From Clostridium bornimense (lineage in GTDB: Bacteria > Bacillota > Clostridia > Clostridiales > Clostridiaceae): a stretch of 47,199 nt of DNA. The stretch spans positions 1 through 47,199 of the forward strand of contig NZ_JAHLOD010000027.1 of assembly GCF_018917145.1 (NCBI RefSeq). Direction: 5' to 3'. The first letter of the stretch is position 1. The number at the start of each line of letters is the position of its first letter. The position numbers and the translations under genes were made by a program. This document shows, piece by piece, positions 33,676-41,206 of this stretch. The notes beneath the pieces are model-generated. The model was given only the letters and a program-made list of their open reading frames with translations. It made no database searches and had not been told where the DNA came from.

Positions 33676-34716
33676 ATGAAAAAAAGAGTATTATCAGCAT
33701 TGTTAACTGCAGTGCTTACAGCAACAGCATTAGTAGGATGTGGAGGAGAAAAAGCAAGTAATAAACTTGTAATTTCTACTTGGGGATTAAGTGAAGATTT
33801 ATTAAAGGAGAATATCTTTGCTCCATTTGAAAAGAAATATGGAGTTGATGTAGTTTTAGAAGTTGGTAATAACTCAGAGAGGTTAACAAAACTACAAAAC
33901 AATCCAAATTCAAATATTGATTTGATGTATCTAGCAGAATCATTTGCAGAACAAGGAATAAAAGGCAACTTGTTTGAAAAGGTAGACTACAGTAAAATAG
34001 AAAATAGTAAAAGCTTAATTGATGTAGCAAAGAAGACAAAAGATAGAGGATATGGACCAGCATATACATTAAATAGTATTGGAATAGTAGTGGATTCTTT
34101 AGCAGGAATTGAAATCAATTCATGGGAAGACTTATGGAAGCCTGAACTTAAAGGTAAGATAGCAATACCAGATATAACAACTACAAATGGACCAGCTATA
34201 CTTTCAATTGCTGCTGACAAAGCAGGTGTACCTTTAGAAAGTGATAATGGTAAAGCTGCTTTTAAAGAATTAGAAGCGTTAAAACCAAATGTAGTTAAGA
34301 CATATAGTAAATCATCAGATTTAGCAAATATGTTTTCAAGTGGAGAAATTGTAGCCGCAATAGCAGCAGATTTTGCATTTAGTACAATTACTAATGTTAA
34401 GGCTGAAGCTAAATATGTAGTGCCAACATCAGGAACTTATTTAAACTTCAATACAATAAATATAAATAAGAATTCTAAAAATAAAGATTTAGCATATAAG
34501 TTTATAAACTATCTATTAAGTGAAGAAGTTCAATTAAGAGCCGCTGAAAACTTGGGAGATTCACCTGTTAATAAAAACGTTAAATTAGATGAATCAAAAA
34601 TAGGTAACTTAACTTATGGTTCTATCGTAGAAAGTGGGAAAACTTTAGATTATGAATTTGTAAATTCAAAGATGAATTCTTGGGTTGATAGTTGGAATAG
34701 AATAATGAATCAATAA
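33676..34716 (+). CDS. Extracellular substrate-binding lipoprotein, PotD-like
   Basis: 346 residues. A lipoprotein signal with lipobox LVGC (C22) is followed by the binding domain, starting VISTWGLSEDLLKENIFAPFEKKYGVDVV and including a NSNIDLMYLAESFAEQG hinge stretch as in PotD/PotF proteins. Polyamine binding needs particular acidic and aromatic residues that I cannot align with confidence. The PurBox-like site and the downstream deaminase-type gene make a purine-derived or other nitrogenous ligand possible. GGAGGA precedes the ATG; a terminator follows. Confidence 0.9.
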   Translation: MKKRVLSALLTAVLTATALVGCGGEKASNKLVISTWGLSEDLLKENIFAPFEKKYGVDVVLEVGNNSERLTKLQNNPNSNIDLMYLAESFAEQGIKGNLFEKVDYSKIENSKSLIDVAKKTKDRGYGPAYTLNSIGIVVDSLAGIEINSWEDLWKPELKGKIAIPDITTTNGPAILSIAADKAGVPLESDNGKAAFKELEALKPNVVKTYSKSSDLANMFSSGEIVAAIAADFAFSTITNVKAEAKYVVPTSGTYLNFNTININKNSKNKDLAYKFINYLLSEEVQLRAAENLGDSPVNKNVKLDESKIGNLTYGSIVESGKTLDYEFVNSKMNSWVDSWNRIMNQ

Positions 34717-34734
34717 TACAATAAAATTTTATTT

Positions 34735-34760
34735 AAAAGGCTATTTTAATAGCCTTTTTC
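34735..34760 (+). terminator. Terminator after the importer operon
   Basis: AAAAGGCTATT pairs with AATAGCCTTTTT around TT. It lies only 32 bp before the amidohydrolase start, so some read-through may connect the two. Confidence 0.8.
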
Positions 34761-34791
34761 TAATATAATAGTACTCTGAAAGGAACATAAT

Positions 34792-36111
34792 ATGAATAAT
34801 ATAATGATAATAGAGAATGTTACAATATTGACTATGAATGCTAATAGAGACATCATAGATAATGGTGCAGTAATTATTGAAGATAACAAGATAATTGACG
34901 TTGGTGATGAATCTATTAAAGGAAAATATATAAATGTAGACAAGGTGATAAATGGTAACAATGGGATATTGATACCCGGTATGATTAATTGCCATACCCA
35001 TGCTTCTATGGTGACATTTAGAAGTTTAGCTGATGATTATAAAGATAGACTTAAGAGATATCTATTTCCGTTAGAGCAAAAGCTCGTTGATAAAGAATTA
35101 GTTTATATAGGCGCAAAATATGCTATAGCAGAAATGCTTTTAGGAGGTGTGACTACTTTTTGTGATATGTATTATTTTGAAGATGAAGTTGCAAAGGCAG
35201 CAGAAGAATTAAATATTAGGGGTGTCCTTTGCGAGACAATAATAAATTTTCCTGCACCTGATTCAAATAAAAGTTTTGGGGGGATAGAGTACTCAAAATC
35301 ATTTATAGAAAAATGGAAAGGAAACACACTTATAACGCCAGGAATTGCACCTCATGCACCATATACTAATAGTGATGAATCTTTAAAAGAGGCTTATAGG
35401 CTATCTAAAGAACACAAAGTACCATTAACAATGCATGTAGCAGAAATGGATTATGAGTTTGAAAAATACATAAAAGAATATAATATGACACCAGTTCAGT
35501 ATTTAGATAGTCTTGGAATTCTAGATGAAAATTTCATATCAGCTCATACTATACTAATCAATGATGAGGATATAGAAATATTAAAATCGAAGAATGTAAA
35601 GATATCCCATAATATTGGCGCTAATGCAAAGGGTGCAAAAGGTGTGGCACCAATAATAAAAATGAAAGAAGCAGGTATAAATATTGGTCTTGGAACTGAT
35701 GGACCAATGAGTGGTAATACATTAGATATTATTACACAAATGAGTTTAGTTGGAAAAATTCATAAACTTTATTCTAAGGATAGAACTATATTACCATCAA
35801 GAGAACTTCTTGAGATGGCAACAATAGATGGTGCAAAGGTTTTATCAATGGAAAAGGATATAGGTTCAATAGAAATTGGTAAAAAAGCAGATTTAGTTAT
35901 AGTAGAAACAGAATCAGTAAACATGCAACCGATTTATGACTATTATTCAACTATAGTTTATTCTGCAAATCCATCTAATGTTGATACAGTAATTGTTGAT
36001 GGTAAAATTGTTGTTAAAGGAAAAAAACTTGTATCTTCTGAATTGTGTGATATAAGAAAAGAGTTGCTTAAGCAAAAAAATAAGATAGATACTATTGTGA
36101 AGACATTATAA
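34792..36111 (+). CDS. Amidohydrolase of the ATZ/TRZ deaminase group (COG0402-like)
   Basis: 439 residues with the metal-dependent TIM-barrel pattern: PGMINCHTHASM (H68 and H70), HVAEMD (about 217), SAHTILIN, and GTDGPMSGN with the catalytic Asp (about 303). The family deaminates MTA/SAH/5'-deoxyadenosine, guanine or related ring systems. Usual motifs are altered: where MTA/SAH deaminases have a stretch like HNPxSNMKLASGxAP, this has SHNIGANAKGAKGVAPI, and the GTDG loop reads PMSGN. Substrate specificity may therefore differ. GAAAGGA precedes the ATG. Position behind an importer suggests it acts on the imported compound. Confidence 0.82.
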   Translation: MNNIMIIENVTILTMNANRDIIDNGAVIIEDNKIIDVGDESIKGKYINVDKVINGNNGILIPGMINCHTHASMVTFRSLADDYKDRLKRYLFPLEQKLVDKELVYIGAKYAIAEMLLGGVTTFCDMYYFEDEVAKAAEELNIRGVLCETIINFPAPDSNKSFGGIEYSKSFIEKWKGNTLITPGIAPHAPYTNSDESLKEAYRLSKEHKVPLTMHVAEMDYEFEKYIKEYNMTPVQYLDSLGILDENFISAHTILINDEDIEILKSKNVKISHNIGANAKGAKGVAPIIKMKEAGINIGLGTDGPMSGNTLDIITQMSLVGKIHKLYSKDRTILPSRELLEMATIDGAKVLSMEKDIGSIEIGKKADLVIVETESVNMQPIYDYYSTIVYSANPSNVDTVIVDGKIVVKGKKLVSSELCDIRKELLKQKNKIDTIVKTL

Positions 36112-36167
36112 ACTGTCGAGTGTCTCACTTCGTAAATAAAAATTAAGATTAATATATTAATTTAGGG

Positions 36168-36196
36168 TTGACAATTATTTTATTAAGGAATACAAT
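36168..36196 (+). promoter_or_regulatory. tyrS promoter
   Basis: TTGACA (36168-36173), a 17-nt spacer and TACAAT (36191-36196). Expected start about 36203, directly ahead of the T-box leader. Confidence 0.75.
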
Positions 36197-36202
36197 ACTA
36201 AC

Positions 36203-36491
36203 TAATAAATTAAAGCTTTGAAGAGAAATAGTACGATTAATAGAGTTTTTCAGAGATTTGCTGGTTGGTGAGAAGCAAAAAACGAATTAGTCTGAATACA
36301 TCTCTGAGCAGTATCTCCCAAAGATAACACCCAGTAGGCAGATATCGTATCGCACACGTTATAGTGCTAGAGTATAACCCAAAGATTGATTTTGGAGTAC
36401 TTGAAGAGGTTATTATTGTGAGATAATAATAAAATAAGGTGGTACCACGTAAGTAGAGCTTTCGTCCTTTTATAGGATGGAAGCTTTTTTT
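36203..36491 (+). ncRNA. T-box leader (tyrosine-specific) controlling tyrS
   Basis: Stem I is delimited by CAGAGAT (36251-36257) and ATCTCTG (36300-36306), with GGTTGGTGAGAAGC inside. The specifier in the GAATAC bulge is TAC (36297-36299), a tyrosine codon. The T-box core AAGGTGGTACCACG (36436-36449) contains TGGT, complementary to the ACCA end of tRNA-Tyr. A terminator hairpin GAGCTTTCGTCC / GGATGGAAGCTTTTTTT ends at about 36491. Uncharged tRNA-Tyr should stabilise the antiterminator and allow tyrS transcription. Confidence 0.93.
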
Positions 36492-36560
36492 ATGCATATA
36501 ACTAAAAAATTGAAGGGCCCTCAGTGATTTGGTTAAAAAAATACTAGGAGGAGAAAATGA

Positions 36561-37763
36561 ATGATTAATATAGATGAAGAAATAAAAATAATATTGAAAG
36601 GAGTAGATGAAGTAATAAATGCTGATGCTCTTAAAGAAAAAATCAGAAAATCTAAAGAAAAGAACAAACCTTTAATAGTTAAATTAGGACTTGATCCTAG
36701 TGCTCCAGATATTCATTTAGGTCACACCGTAGTTTTAAGAAAGATGAAACAATTACAAGACTTAGGACACAAAGTTGTGATAGTCATAGGTGATTTTACA
36801 GGTAGAATAGGTGATCCTACTGGAAAAGCAAAAGGTAGAAAAGCTCTTTCAAAAGAAGAGGTATTAGAAAATGCTAAGACTTATGAAAAACAAATATTTA
36901 AAGTACTAGATAAAGATAAAACTGAAATAAGATTCAATAGCAGCTGGTTATCTAAACTCAATTTTGAAGATATAATAAAGTTGGCGTCAACAATCACTGT
37001 TGCACGAATGTTGGAAAGGGAAGATTTTAAAAAGAGATATGAGAAAGGTATACCAATATCTATTCATGAATTCTTTTATCCATTAATGCAAGGTTATGAT
37101 TCTCTTGAATTAGATGCCGATATTGAAGTTGGAGGAACTGACCAAAGATTTAATGTATTGATGGGAAGAATGTTGCAAAAAGAGTATGGAAAAGAACCTC
37201 AAGTAACTTTATTTATGCCTCTTTTAGAAGGGTTAGATGGTAAGAATAAAATGAGCAAAAGTCTCGGAAATTACATAGGTATAGATGAAGAACCTAATGT
37301 GATTTACGAAAAGACTATGCAGTTACCAGACAATACGATTATAAAATATTTTAACTTAGTTACTGATGTTCATCCTGACAAAATTTATGAATTTAAAAAA
37401 GCACTTGATAATGGTGAAGTTAATCCAAGAGATATAAAAATGAGATTATCTAAAGAGATTGTAAGATTATATTACGGAGAGGAAGAAGCAGAAAGGGCAG
37501 AAAATCGTTTTAAATTGGTATTTCAAAAGGGTGCAATTCCCGATGATATTGAAACTTTTTTATTAAGTGATAACTCTGATATCATAAGTTTATTGGTGTC
37601 TAAAGATATTGTAAAGAGTAAGAATGAATTTAGAAGATTATTAAATCAAGGTGCTATAAAGATTAATGGTATAAAAGTTAAAAGTATTGATGATATATCC
37701 TTTGAAGAAGATATTGTTATTGAGATAGGTAAAAAAAGATTTATAAAGATTAAAAGGAAATAA
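36561..37763 (+). CDS. tyrS: Tyrosyl-tRNA synthetase
   Basis: 400 residues. Class I signature KLGLDPSAPDIHLGHTVVLRKM contains the HIGH-type HLGH (52-55), and GKNKMSKSLGNYIG (about 227-240) is KMSKS. IEVGGTDQRFNVLMGR is the tyrosine/ATP pocket stretch, and the last 65 residues form an S4 RNA-binding domain (EFRRLLNQGAIKINGIKV). The 400-residue form resembles the TyrRS branch common in clostridia. The T-box with a TAC specifier confirms the amino acid. AGGAGGAG precedes the ATG at 36561. Confidence 0.97.
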   Translation: MINIDEEIKIILKGVDEVINADALKEKIRKSKEKNKPLIVKLGLDPSAPDIHLGHTVVLRKMKQLQDLGHKVVIVIGDFTGRIGDPTGKAKGRKALSKEEVLENAKTYEKQIFKVLDKDKTEIRFNSSWLSKLNFEDIIKLASTITVARMLEREDFKKRYEKGIPISIHEFFYPLMQGYDSLELDADIEVGGTDQRFNVLMGRMLQKEYGKEPQVTLFMPLLEGLDGKNKMSKSLGNYIGIDEEPNVIYEKTMQLPDNTIIKYFNLVTDVHPDKIYEFKKALDNGEVNPRDIKMRLSKEIVRLYYGEEEAERAENRFKLVFQKGAIPDDIETFLLSDNSDIISLLVSKDIVKSKNEFRRLLNQGAIKINGIKVKSIDDISFEEDIVIEIGKKRFIKIKRK

Positions 37764-37814
37764 ATGGAATAAAAAGAATATAGTATATATATTCTAATTA
37801 AAGTAGGTGGAGGT

Positions 37815-38351
37815 ATGTATACTGTAGAAGAAATAGCTAACGAACTTGATGTTAGCAAAGTTACTATTTATTCTAAATTAAAGAAATTTCCTGATGAGGT
37901 TGTTATCAAAAAAGGCAAGAAATATGTTAGCGATAAATTATTTAATGTAATCAAAGGTGAAGTATCTAGTAAAAAAACTAATAATATTCAAGATATTAAA
38001 GTAAGTATTAACGGATCTGTAGTGGAAGATATAGATGAAGTAGCTGACACAAATGAATTAAATAAGGATTTAATAAATGCAGTAGTAAATCAGATTAAGG
38101 AAAAAGATCTACAATTAAAAGAGAAAGATAATCAGATTAAGGCTTTACAGAAATTAATTGAAAATAGTCAAATGCTTTTGAAACAAGAAACGGAAAAAGA
38201 ATTAAAAAAAATATCTATAGAAAATCACTTTGAAGAGTTTGATAAAAAACTCAGCGACATAAAAGATAAATTAGAACAGCGTAGAAAGATTGAAGTTGAA
38301 CTAAAAGAGAAAAATGATAAAAAAGGTTTTTGGAAAAAGTTTTTCTTTTGA
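37815..38351 (+). CDS. HTH / coiled-coil protein (DUF536-like)
   Basis: 178 residues. The N-terminus is a helix-turn-helix (YTVEEIANELDVSKVTIYSKLKKF). From about residue 90 a long coiled coil (IKEKDLQLKEKDNQIKALQKLIENSQMLLKQE...) runs to a short basic-aromatic tail (KKGFWKKFFF). The arrangement resembles DUF536-type proteins known next to plasmid replication genes and on chromosomes of Gram-positives. It is 51 bp after tyrS with its own AGGTGGAGG, possibly cotranscribed under the T-box. Role unknown; DNA binding is inferred. Confidence 0.7.
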   Translation: MYTVEEIANELDVSKVTIYSKLKKFPDEVVIKKGKKYVSDKLFNVIKGEVSSKKTNNIQDIKVSINGSVVEDIDEVADTNELNKDLINAVVNQIKEKDLQLKEKDNQIKALQKLIENSQMLLKQETEKELKKISIENHFEEFDKKLSDIKDKLEQRRKIEVELKEKNDKKGFWKKFFF

Positions 38352-38410
38352 TTGCTATTTAGTTATTTATTGTATAATAAATGTAATACGTTTATTAAAG
38401 AAGGTGAATA

Positions 38411-38884
38411 ATGATGGCAATTGAATCAGTTAGAGAATATTTTAGAAAGTATGGGCTAGAAGGAAGAATACAAGAATTTAATGTTTCTAGTGCAACTGTA
38501 TCATTGGCAGCAGAAGCACTTAATTGTGAAGAAAAAAGAATTGCAAAATCATTAGCTTTTATGGTAGATGATAATGTAATTTTAATAGTAGCTGCTGGAG
38601 ATACAAAGATAGATAATAGTAAATATAAATCAACGTTTCACAAAAAAGCAAAAATGCTTTCTCCTAATGAAGTTTTAGAATTAGTTGGTCATGGTATTGG
38701 GGGAGTTTGCCCATTTGGAATTAAAAATGGAGTTTCAGTTTATCTAGATATATCTTTAAAAAGGTTCGAAACAGTATTTCCTGCTTGTGGAAGTAGCAAT
38801 AGTGCAATAGAATTAACAATTGAAGAGCTAGAAAAATACTCAGGATATATTGAATGGGTAGACGTCTGCAAAGGATGGTGCTAG
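38411..38884 (+). CDS. YbaK/EbsC-type aminoacyl-tRNA deacylase
   Basis: 157 residues of the YbaK/ProX fold, which hydrolyses mischarged tRNAs (Cys-tRNA-Pro, Ala-tRNA-Pro) and related substrates. Recognisable segments are EEKRIAKSLAFMVDDNVILIVAAGDTKID, the VGHGIGGVCPFGI loop carrying the conserved G-G-x-x-P-F, and the YLDISLKRFETVFPACGSSNSAIEL strand region. The N-terminal SVREYFRKYGLEGRIQEF helix also fits. AAAGAAGGTG precedes ATG 38411, and ATG 38414 is an alternative. Placement after tyrS fits a quality-control theme, but the genes may not be co-transcribed. Confidence 0.88.
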   Translation: MMAIESVREYFRKYGLEGRIQEFNVSSATVSLAAEALNCEEKRIAKSLAFMVDDNVILIVAAGDTKIDNSKYKSTFHKKAKMLSPNEVLELVGHGIGGVCPFGIKNGVSVYLDISLKRFETVFPACGSSNSAIELTIEELEKYSGYIEWVDVCKGWC

Positions 38885-38932
38885 ATATATATCTTAGGAA
38901 ACAGTTTATTTGCTTACATAGTTATATTAATG

Positions 38933-38981
38933 AAAGAAGCTGCCGCTTACGAAATCTAATCGTTATTGCGACAGCTTCTTA
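38933..38981. terminator. Bidirectional terminator between converging genes
   Basis: GAAGCTGCCGC pairs with GCGACAGCTTC (one mismatch) around a long loop. The T-run is better on the minus strand. Confidence 0.65.
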
Positions 38982-38983
38982 GA

Positions 38984-39187
38984 TTATTCCATGCTATGAC
39001 CTGTACTTTCAATGCAATTTATGATTTCTGCTTCAGTAGCTGGTTCATTATAAATTACTTCTACAGTCTCATTTGTAGAGTTAACCCATACTTGATTAAC
39101 TCCATCAATATCTTTTAGCGCGTTTTTCACTTCTGTTTTCATATTTGAATTTGTTAATTCATTTACAAAATAATGTTCCTTATACAT
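38984..39187 (-). CDS. HMA-like ferredoxin-fold protein lacking metal-binding cysteines
   Basis: 67 residues with the beta-alpha-beta-beta-alpha-beta rhythm of heavy-metal-associated domains: NMKTEVKNALKDIDGVNQVWVNSTNETVEVIYNEPATEAEIINCIESTGHS. Where copper chaperones have M-x-C-x-x-C the sequence reads ELTNSNMKTEV, with no Cys pair; the only Cys is in the second helix. It may bind another ligand or act as a regulator or partner protein. AAGGAGA precedes the ATG. Confidence 0.72.
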   Translation of the reverse strand: MYKEHYFVNELTNSNMKTEVKNALKDIDGVNQVWVNSTNETVEVIYNEPATEAEIINCIESTGHSME

Positions 39188-39225
39188 AATACATCTCCTT
39201 ATTATTGTTTTATATGAATATTATG

Positions 39226-39240
39226 TACAATATTATTGTA
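39226..39240. promoter_or_regulatory. Palindrome upstream of the HMA-like gene
   Basis: TACAATA-T-TATTGTA is a perfect 7-1-7 inverted repeat about 40-53 nt before the HMA-like start. The geometry recalls metalloregulator operators (Fur/PerR class are 7-1-7), but the bases do not match the known Fur or PerR consensus. Confidence 0.35.
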
Positions 39241-39271
39241 TTTATGCGTTTTCTCTCATGATAACAAAACT

Positions 39272-39574
39272 TTATCTACATTTCTTTTTAGTACCTTCAA
39301 ATAAATATTCTAGATGTTCAACATTAACACCTTTATCTTTTAACATCGCAATTCGTGTTTCCCCGCTTGATATTGCTTCTTTTGCTTCAACATAATCTTT
39401 TTGTTTTATACAATTACATGCATAATTTAGAATGTAATCAATTTTTAAGACTTCTGATGCTAAATCTTCTTCATCATTATTCACCAACTCTAGCAATAAG
39501 CTATATATTTTATTTGAAGTTATTCTTTTTGCTGAATTTAGAAGTTCATTATTTTTACTTGTCTTTTTAGCCAT
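39272..39574 (-). CDS. Hypothetical small helical protein (100 residues)
   Basis: No family recognised. Predicted almost entirely helical and soluble, with a Lys-rich start (MAKKTSKNNELL) and end (GTKKKCR). KIDYILNYACNCIKQKDYVEAKEAI resembles a TPR-like helix pair but a single one. A strong AAAGGAGC precedes the ATG, so it is probably expressed. It is upstream of the HMA-like gene on the same strand, 84 bp apart. Confidence 0.65.
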   Translation of the reverse strand: MAKKTSKNNELLNSAKRITSNKIYSLLLELVNNDEEDLASEVLKIDYILNYACNCIKQKDYVEAKEAISSGETRIAMLKDKGVNVEHLEYLFEGTKKKCR

Positions 39575-39672
39575 ATACAGTAGCTCCTTTACAATTTTAA
39601 ATACATTAATACTATTATATATAATATAAAGATTAAAAAACTATAATTTAATTATATATATAAATTCTAATT

Positions 39673-39722
39673 AATAAATAAGTGCGATGATATTTACTTT
39701 TATATCATCGCACTTATTTATT
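39673..39722. terminator. Terminator after the Hsp20 gene
   Basis: AATAAGTGCGATGATA pairs with TATCATCGCACTTATT around TTTACTTTTA, with T/A runs either side. It ends the minus-strand Hsp20 transcript. Confidence 0.82.
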
Positions 39723-39767
39723 AAGAATATTCTTATTAGCAATCATAAATCTATTGAAATCTTTAGC

Positions 39768-40343
39768 TTATTCTATTTTATAATCATCAATATCAACAAT
39801 CACATTATTACTAGGGCAAGGTAGTTGTTTGTGTGCTTTTTTCAATGTTATTAATAAAAAGTTGTCTTCGAAAGATGCAGTACTATTTGGAATATCTAAA
39901 TCTTCAACAATGAAAGTTTTAATGAGATTTCCACCTGTCCTCATTACTGTCATCATGCTATTTACTCCGTTAGAGTAGGTCTGTCTTTGTGTTATTGTAA
40001 GTATAACCTTATTAGGAGGAAATTCTATATGAAGATCTCTAAATTCTATTCCTGGTAGATAACCTTGTATTATATAGTACTCTCCATAATCATATAATTG
40101 CACATCATAAAAATCTTCTTCTTCCATATCATTAATAAGTTCTTCCATTTCAGCTATTAAATCTGCAATGAAATCACTAGATAATATTTGCCCCATAATA
40201 TTATTAAGGAGATTACTAAAAGAATTAATAGTATTTGTATTATTGATCCGTTTGTTATAGTAATTATTATATCCGTAATGATTACTGTTATTGTAATTTT
40301 GATTTTGCTTGCCATTCCAGTTGAACGGGAACATTCCAAACAT
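39768..40343 (-). CDS. Hsp20/alpha-crystallin-family protein
   Basis: 191 residues. The alpha-crystallin core is from about residue 77 to 180: DVQLYDYGEYYIIQGYLPGIEFRDLHIEFPPNKVILTI, then GGNLIKTFIVEDLDIPNSTASFEDNFLLITLKK, with the A-x-x-x-D/N-G-L-L-type strand here reading ASFEDNFLLITL. The first 35 residues are very rich in Asn and Tyr, as in clostridial spore-associated Hsp20-like proteins, and a central acidic helix (IAEMEELINDMEEEDF) follows. AAAGGGGA precedes the ATG. Chaperone function is inferred; a spore coat role is possible. Confidence 0.8.
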   Translation of the reverse strand: MFGMFPFNWNGKQNQNYNNSNHYGYNNYYNKRINNTNTINSFSNLLNNIMGQILSSDFIADLIAEMEELINDMEEEDFYDVQLYDYGEYYIIQGYLPGIEFRDLHIEFPPNKVILTITQRQTYSNGVNSMMTVMRTGGNLIKTFIVEDLDIPNSTASFEDNFLLITLKKAHKQLPCPSNNVIVDIDDYKIE

Positions 40344-40410
40344 ACAATTTCCCCTTTATAGAAATATTCTATTATATATCTATGAAAAAAACTGTAGGTT
40401 GACACATATT

Positions 40411-40893
40411 TTAATTACTAAACTTAAATCCAAGAAAAACTTCAGCAATGGCACTAATTATAAAGTAAGTACCAATTACATAAGGAAGCATCACGTAACT
40501 CATTGCTAGATTTGATAAAATGACTATCCCAAATATAATAGTGACTACTGAATAAAGAATAAAGAGTCCACTTCTAGTATTTTTGTTTGTAAAAAACATT
40601 ATTAATAAGTATATACCTTTTATTAATGACCACATGCCATAGGAAATTATGATGATACCAATAGTATCAATAGGCATTATTATTAATATCAAACCAATTA
40701 CTAAGTCAATTATACCCATTAAAATATCTCTTGGTGTTTTTAAGATTGAGAGGATTGCAAGAACAATAAAAAACCATCCTGCAACATCAGTAAATACAAA
40801 TATAGATTCTACAGGATTTAATAAAAATAATAAACCGAGAATACCTAATGCGATTCCTTCAAAGATGAATATTCTGCTTAACATATATCTCAT
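40411..40893 (-). CDS. HdeD/DUF308-like membrane protein
   Basis: 160 residues with six closely spaced hydrophobic helices in three pairs, the HdeD/DUF308 pattern. Short repeats such as GLLFLLNPVESIFVFTDVAGWFFIVLAILS and GLILIIMPIDTIGIIIISYGMWSLIKGIYLL carry the Pro in the middle that is typical. Function unknown, with HdeD linked to acid stress in enterobacteria. The ATG at 40893 lies 6 nt after GGAGGGA; an in-frame ATG at 40911 overlaps it. Confidence 0.8.
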   Translation of the reverse strand: MRYMLSRIFIFEGIALGILGLLFLLNPVESIFVFTDVAGWFFIVLAILSILKTPRDILMGIIDLVIGLILIIMPIDTIGIIIISYGMWSLIKGIYLLIMFFTNKNTRSGLFILYSVVTIIFGIVILSNLAMSYVMLPYVIGTYFIISAIAEVFLGFKFSN

Positions 40894-41102
40894 AATAATC
40901 CCTCCATTCATATCTATTTATAGTGTATCCATTAAAGATAAAATAAAACATTTTGATTTACTTAATATAATTAAATTTCCTAAACGCTATATTTTTAGTC
41001 GTAAACGCAAAATTGTATCATTATGCTATTGTTTTTTTTAATAAATCTTCTCTCAATATAGCTATATCAATGGCTTAAGGTTATATCGTTAAAGAGATGT
41101 AT
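40894..41102. other. Intergenic stretch upstream of a lone terminator
   Basis: A+T-rich; no open frame with a ribosome-binding site. ATTGTTTTTTTTAATAAATC may supply a weak plus-strand promoter. If transcribed rightward, the product would end at the hairpin 41103-41127, giving a short RNA. Confidence 0.35.
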
Positions 41103-41127
41103 CCTTTCGTGAACGAAAGGTTTTTTT
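41103..41127 (+). terminator. Stand-alone terminator hairpin ahead of the sigma-fusion gene
   Basis: CCTTTCGT (41103-41110) and ACGAAAGG (41113-41120) pair around GA, followed by seven T. There is no plus-strand gene between 38884 and this point, so it may end a small RNA or serve as a leader terminator. Confidence 0.75.
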
Positions 41128-41206
41128 GTTATATTTTGTATTATAATGTAATCAGAAAAAAGTTTTACGACAAATTTTTAAATATAGAATACAAGGAGTT
41201 TTAATC

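Noticed and set aside
39226-39240. PerR or Fur box upstream of the HMA-like gene
   Set aside because: The palindrome has 7-1-7 geometry, but its bases (TACAATA/TATTGTA) do not match TTATAAT/ATTATAA or TGATAAT/ATTATCA.
40649-41041. 130-codon plus-strand frame opposite the HdeD-like gene
   Set aside because: Antisense shadow of the membrane-protein gene; Ile/Lys/Asn-rich with no ribosome-binding site.
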